DNA of 11,278 nucleotides from assembly GCA_934630555.1 (NCBI GenBank), contig CAKTXB010000048.1, forward strand, positions 1-11,278, written 5' to 3'. The position numbers and the translations under genes are program-made. This stretch comes from an uncultured Oscillospiraceae bacterium. GTDB lineage: Bacteria; Bacillota; Clostridia; Oscillospirales; Oscillospiraceae. The notes below the pieces were generated by a model that saw only the letters and a list, made by a program, of their open reading frames with translations, ran no database searches and was not told where the DNA came from. Positions 6,202 to 11,278 of the stretch are shown piece after piece (the stretch's first letter is position 1; each line of letters starts with the position of its first letter).

Positions 6202-7566
6202 ATGAAATTGAGAACTTGCGAGTTCTGTGGGCTGGAGTTTTCGGATGAGCTGACACAGTGCCCGCTTTGCGGCCGCGCCGTGCCTGTTACGAACGGCTCC
6301 GATGCAGAACCGGCCGAGGAAGCCGCGCCGGAAACGGCGGCTGCACCGCGATCTGCGCCGTCACCGGCGGCAACAGCTACAGCTGCAGGCGGCAAATGGC
6401 TGCCGAAGAAGCACGGCGGGAAATTTGCCGCCAAAAAGCAGAAGGCTGCGCCTGCATCCGCACAGCCGGACGGCAACGTGTATCGCGTGCCCAAGTGGGT
6501 CATGGTCCTGCTGTGCTGCGTGTTGGGGCTTCTGGTCATTTTGGGCGCGCTGTTTGCATTTTATAACATCGGTTACTTTGGGGAGCCCATCTCCATGCTG
6601 GCCCTGATGGGCCGCACGGAGCCGGCCGTCATTGAACAGCCCGCCGCTGACACGCAGCCGGATGCCGCCACAGCGGAAACGCCCACACAGTCTGGTGAAA
6701 CAACGCCGGCAGATTACACCAACGAGGAAGACAAGCCGGCAGCAGACCAGGAAGTTCCAGAGGTCCAGCGCACCGTAAACTGCACCGGGCTCACGCTTGG
6801 TTCGACCAGCGTGACGTTTGAAGAAGCGGAACAGTTCTACAACATGACGGTCACCCGCACACCGGCTGACTGCACGCAGGAGGTCGTCTACACCTCTGCG
6901 GACGAGTCCATTGCCACCGTGAACTCCAACGGTAAGATCGTTGCTGTATCCGGCGGCTCGACAGAAATTACCGTGACCTGCGGCGATCAGACAGTCACCT
7001 GTCTTGTCACGTGCGACTTCACGCTGGCGGCAGGGGAGGAAGCGCCCGCGCAGCCGCCTGTGCTCAATAACACTGACATGACGTTCTTTACCCCCGGGGA
7101 GCAGTTCCAGCTGGAAGTGCTCAATCTGCCGGAGGGCACGGTGGTGACATATGCCAGTGCAAACGGCAAGATCGCTTCTGTGGATGCGGACGGTCTCATC
7201 ACGGCCAAGGGGATCGGCACAACGACCATCACGGCAACAGTTGCGCTGGACGAGCCAGTGACGCTGGAATCCACTGTGCGCTGTAACCTTGGTGACTCTG
7301 CAGAAAGCGCCGAACCGGCTGACCCGAACTGCACCATCAGCCACTCGGACGTGACCATGTCCATCGTGGGCGAGTACTTTAAGCTCAGCCTGCGTAATTC
7401 CAGCGACGAGCGCGTGAGCGGCCTTACGTGGCGCTCCTCGGACACATCTGTTTGCACCGTGGATGACAGCGGCGTCGTATACGCCGTCGGCAATGGCACA
7501 GCAACCGTGTCCACGACCTACGGCGGCTCGACATACCAGTGCATCGTGCGCTGTAACATCAGCTAG
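6202..7566 (+). CDS. Zinc-ribbon membrane protein with three extracellular BIG2 (Ig-like) domains
   Basis: A 454-residue protein of unknown function with a clear build. The N-terminal zinc ribbon has Cys6-x2-Cys9 and Cys20-x2-Cys23. An Ala/Pro-rich then Lys-rich linker follows, then one TM helix (about 99-121), an acidic Pro/Thr/Ala-rich spacer, and three BIG2-type Ig-like domains (about 193-273, 289-363, 376-454). The first and third show the family's S-x-V-x-T-V-[ND]-x-x-G signature region, for example SIATVNSNGKIVAV. The zinc ribbon should be cytoplasmic and the BIG2 domains outside. The ectodomain holds ten cysteines, many in repeated positions. The start is the ATG at 6202, after AGGAGG (6191-6196); in-frame ATG codons farther upstream (6085, 6163) lack a ribosome site, and 6085 lies upstream of the promoter. 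It is transcribed divergently from the kinase and is built alike, so a shared envelope role is possible but unproven. Confidence 0.88.
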   Translation: MKLRTCEFCGLEFSDELTQCPLCGRAVPVTNGSDAEPAEEAAPETAAAPRSAPSPAATATAAGGKWLPKKHGGKFAAKKQKAAPASAQPDGNVYRVPKWVMVLLCCVLGLLVILGALFAFYNIGYFGEPISMLALMGRTEPAVIEQPAADTQPDAATAETPTQSGETTPADYTNEEDKPAADQEVPEVQRTVNCTGLTLGSTSVTFEEAEQFYNMTVTRTPADCTQEVVYTSADESIATVNSNGKIVAVSGGSTEITVTCGDQTVTCLVTCDFTLAAGEEAPAQPPVLNNTDMTFFTPGEQFQLEVLNLPEGTVVTYASANGKIASVDADGLITAKGIGTTTITATVALDEPVTLESTVRCNLGDSAESAEPADPNCTISHSDVTMSIVGEYFKLSLRNSSDERVSGLTWRSSDTSVCTVDDSGVVYAVGNGTATVSTTYGGSTYQCIVRCNIS

Positions 7567-7608
7567 TAAAAGCTGCGCCTTGGCACAAACGCTGCGTGGC
7601 TGTAAGAC

Positions 7609-7644
7609 AAAAGGTCTGCACGGAAACCAGTGCAGACCTTTTTT
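7609..7644 (+). terminator. Intrinsic terminator of the zinc-ribbon/BIG2 gene
   Basis: A perfect 13-bp stem (7609-7621 with 7630-7642) with an 8-base loop ends in six Ts (7639-7644), some of them inside the stem. It begins 42 bases after the stop codon at 7566. It also has an A-rich left edge, so it might stop minus-strand transcription that reads past the PFOR terminator. Confidence 0.9.
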
Positions 7645-7679
7645 ATTGACCGCATTCTGCCGCGCTTTATGTGCACAGC

Positions 7680-7713
7680 AAAAAGCCGCCCCGGCCATTT
7701 GGCCGGGGCGGCT
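7680..7713 (-). terminator. Intrinsic terminator of the PFOR gene
   Basis: On the minus strand, a perfect 13-bp, very GC-rich stem (7713-7701 with 7696-7684) with a 4-base loop is followed by TTTTT (7684-7680). It begins 15 bases after the PFOR stop codon (7731-7729). Together with the plus-strand terminator at 7609-7644 it insulates the two convergent genes. Confidence 0.92.
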
Positions 7714-7728
7714 GTGTTGCAGGGGAGA

Positions 7729-11278
<3,550 letters not shown>

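Noticed and set aside
6361..7698. A 445-codon minus-strand frame opposite the zinc-ribbon/BIG2 gene
   Set aside because: The product is Cys/His/Arg-rich and featureless, and the plus-strand frame has a promoter, ribosome site, zinc ribbon, TM helix and three BIG2 domains. The frame also crosses a terminator.

Overview
The window looks like the chromosome of an anaerobic, moderately GC-rich Firmicute, most likely a Clostridia of the Oscillospiraceae type. The grounds are AGGAGG-type ribosome binding sites, intrinsic terminators with T-runs, a full-length clostridial-type pyruvate:ferredoxin oxidoreductase, a bacterial Ser/Thr kinase with one transmembrane helix, and an MBOAT/DHHW surface O-acylation pair. 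The genus call is an inference; no rRNA or other marker gene is present.

Layout. Positions 1-267 are an AT-rich leader with a plausible sigma-A promoter. It drives a two-gene plus-strand operon: an MBOAT O-acyltransferase (268-1683) and a DHHW/AlgX-like exported acyltransferase partner (1699-3147). Two perfect 15-bp hairpins (3157-3231) close this operon and also the convergent kinase gene. The minus-strand kinase (3238-5949) has a cytoplasmic Ser/Thr kinase domain, an acidic linker, one TM helix and about 480 residues of Fn3-like repeats outside the cell. A compact divergent promoter region (about 6047-6126) separates it from a plus-strand gene (6202-7566) for a zinc-ribbon / TM / three-BIG2-domain protein. 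Two back-to-back terminators (7609-7644 on plus, 7680-7713 on minus) then precede pyruvate:ferredoxin oxidoreductase on the minus strand (7729 to beyond 11278; its first few dozen residues lie outside the window).

How the genes may work together. The MBOAT/DHHW pair should move acyl (probably acetyl) groups across the membrane onto an extracellular polymer. The kinase and the zinc-ribbon protein share one build: a small cytoplasmic module, a low-complexity linker, one TM helix and a beta-sandwich ectodomain. Their transcription starts face away from each other across a 22-bp gap between -35 boxes, so they may be co-regulated and could form an envelope-sensing pair. That link, and any link to the acyltransferase operon, is inference from position. 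PFOR is central metabolism (pyruvate to acetyl-CoA plus reduced ferredoxin) and is probably an unrelated neighbour.

No tRNA, rRNA, CRISPR array, insertion sequence, attachment site or phage gene was recognised. No stretch longer than 300 bases lacks a gene.
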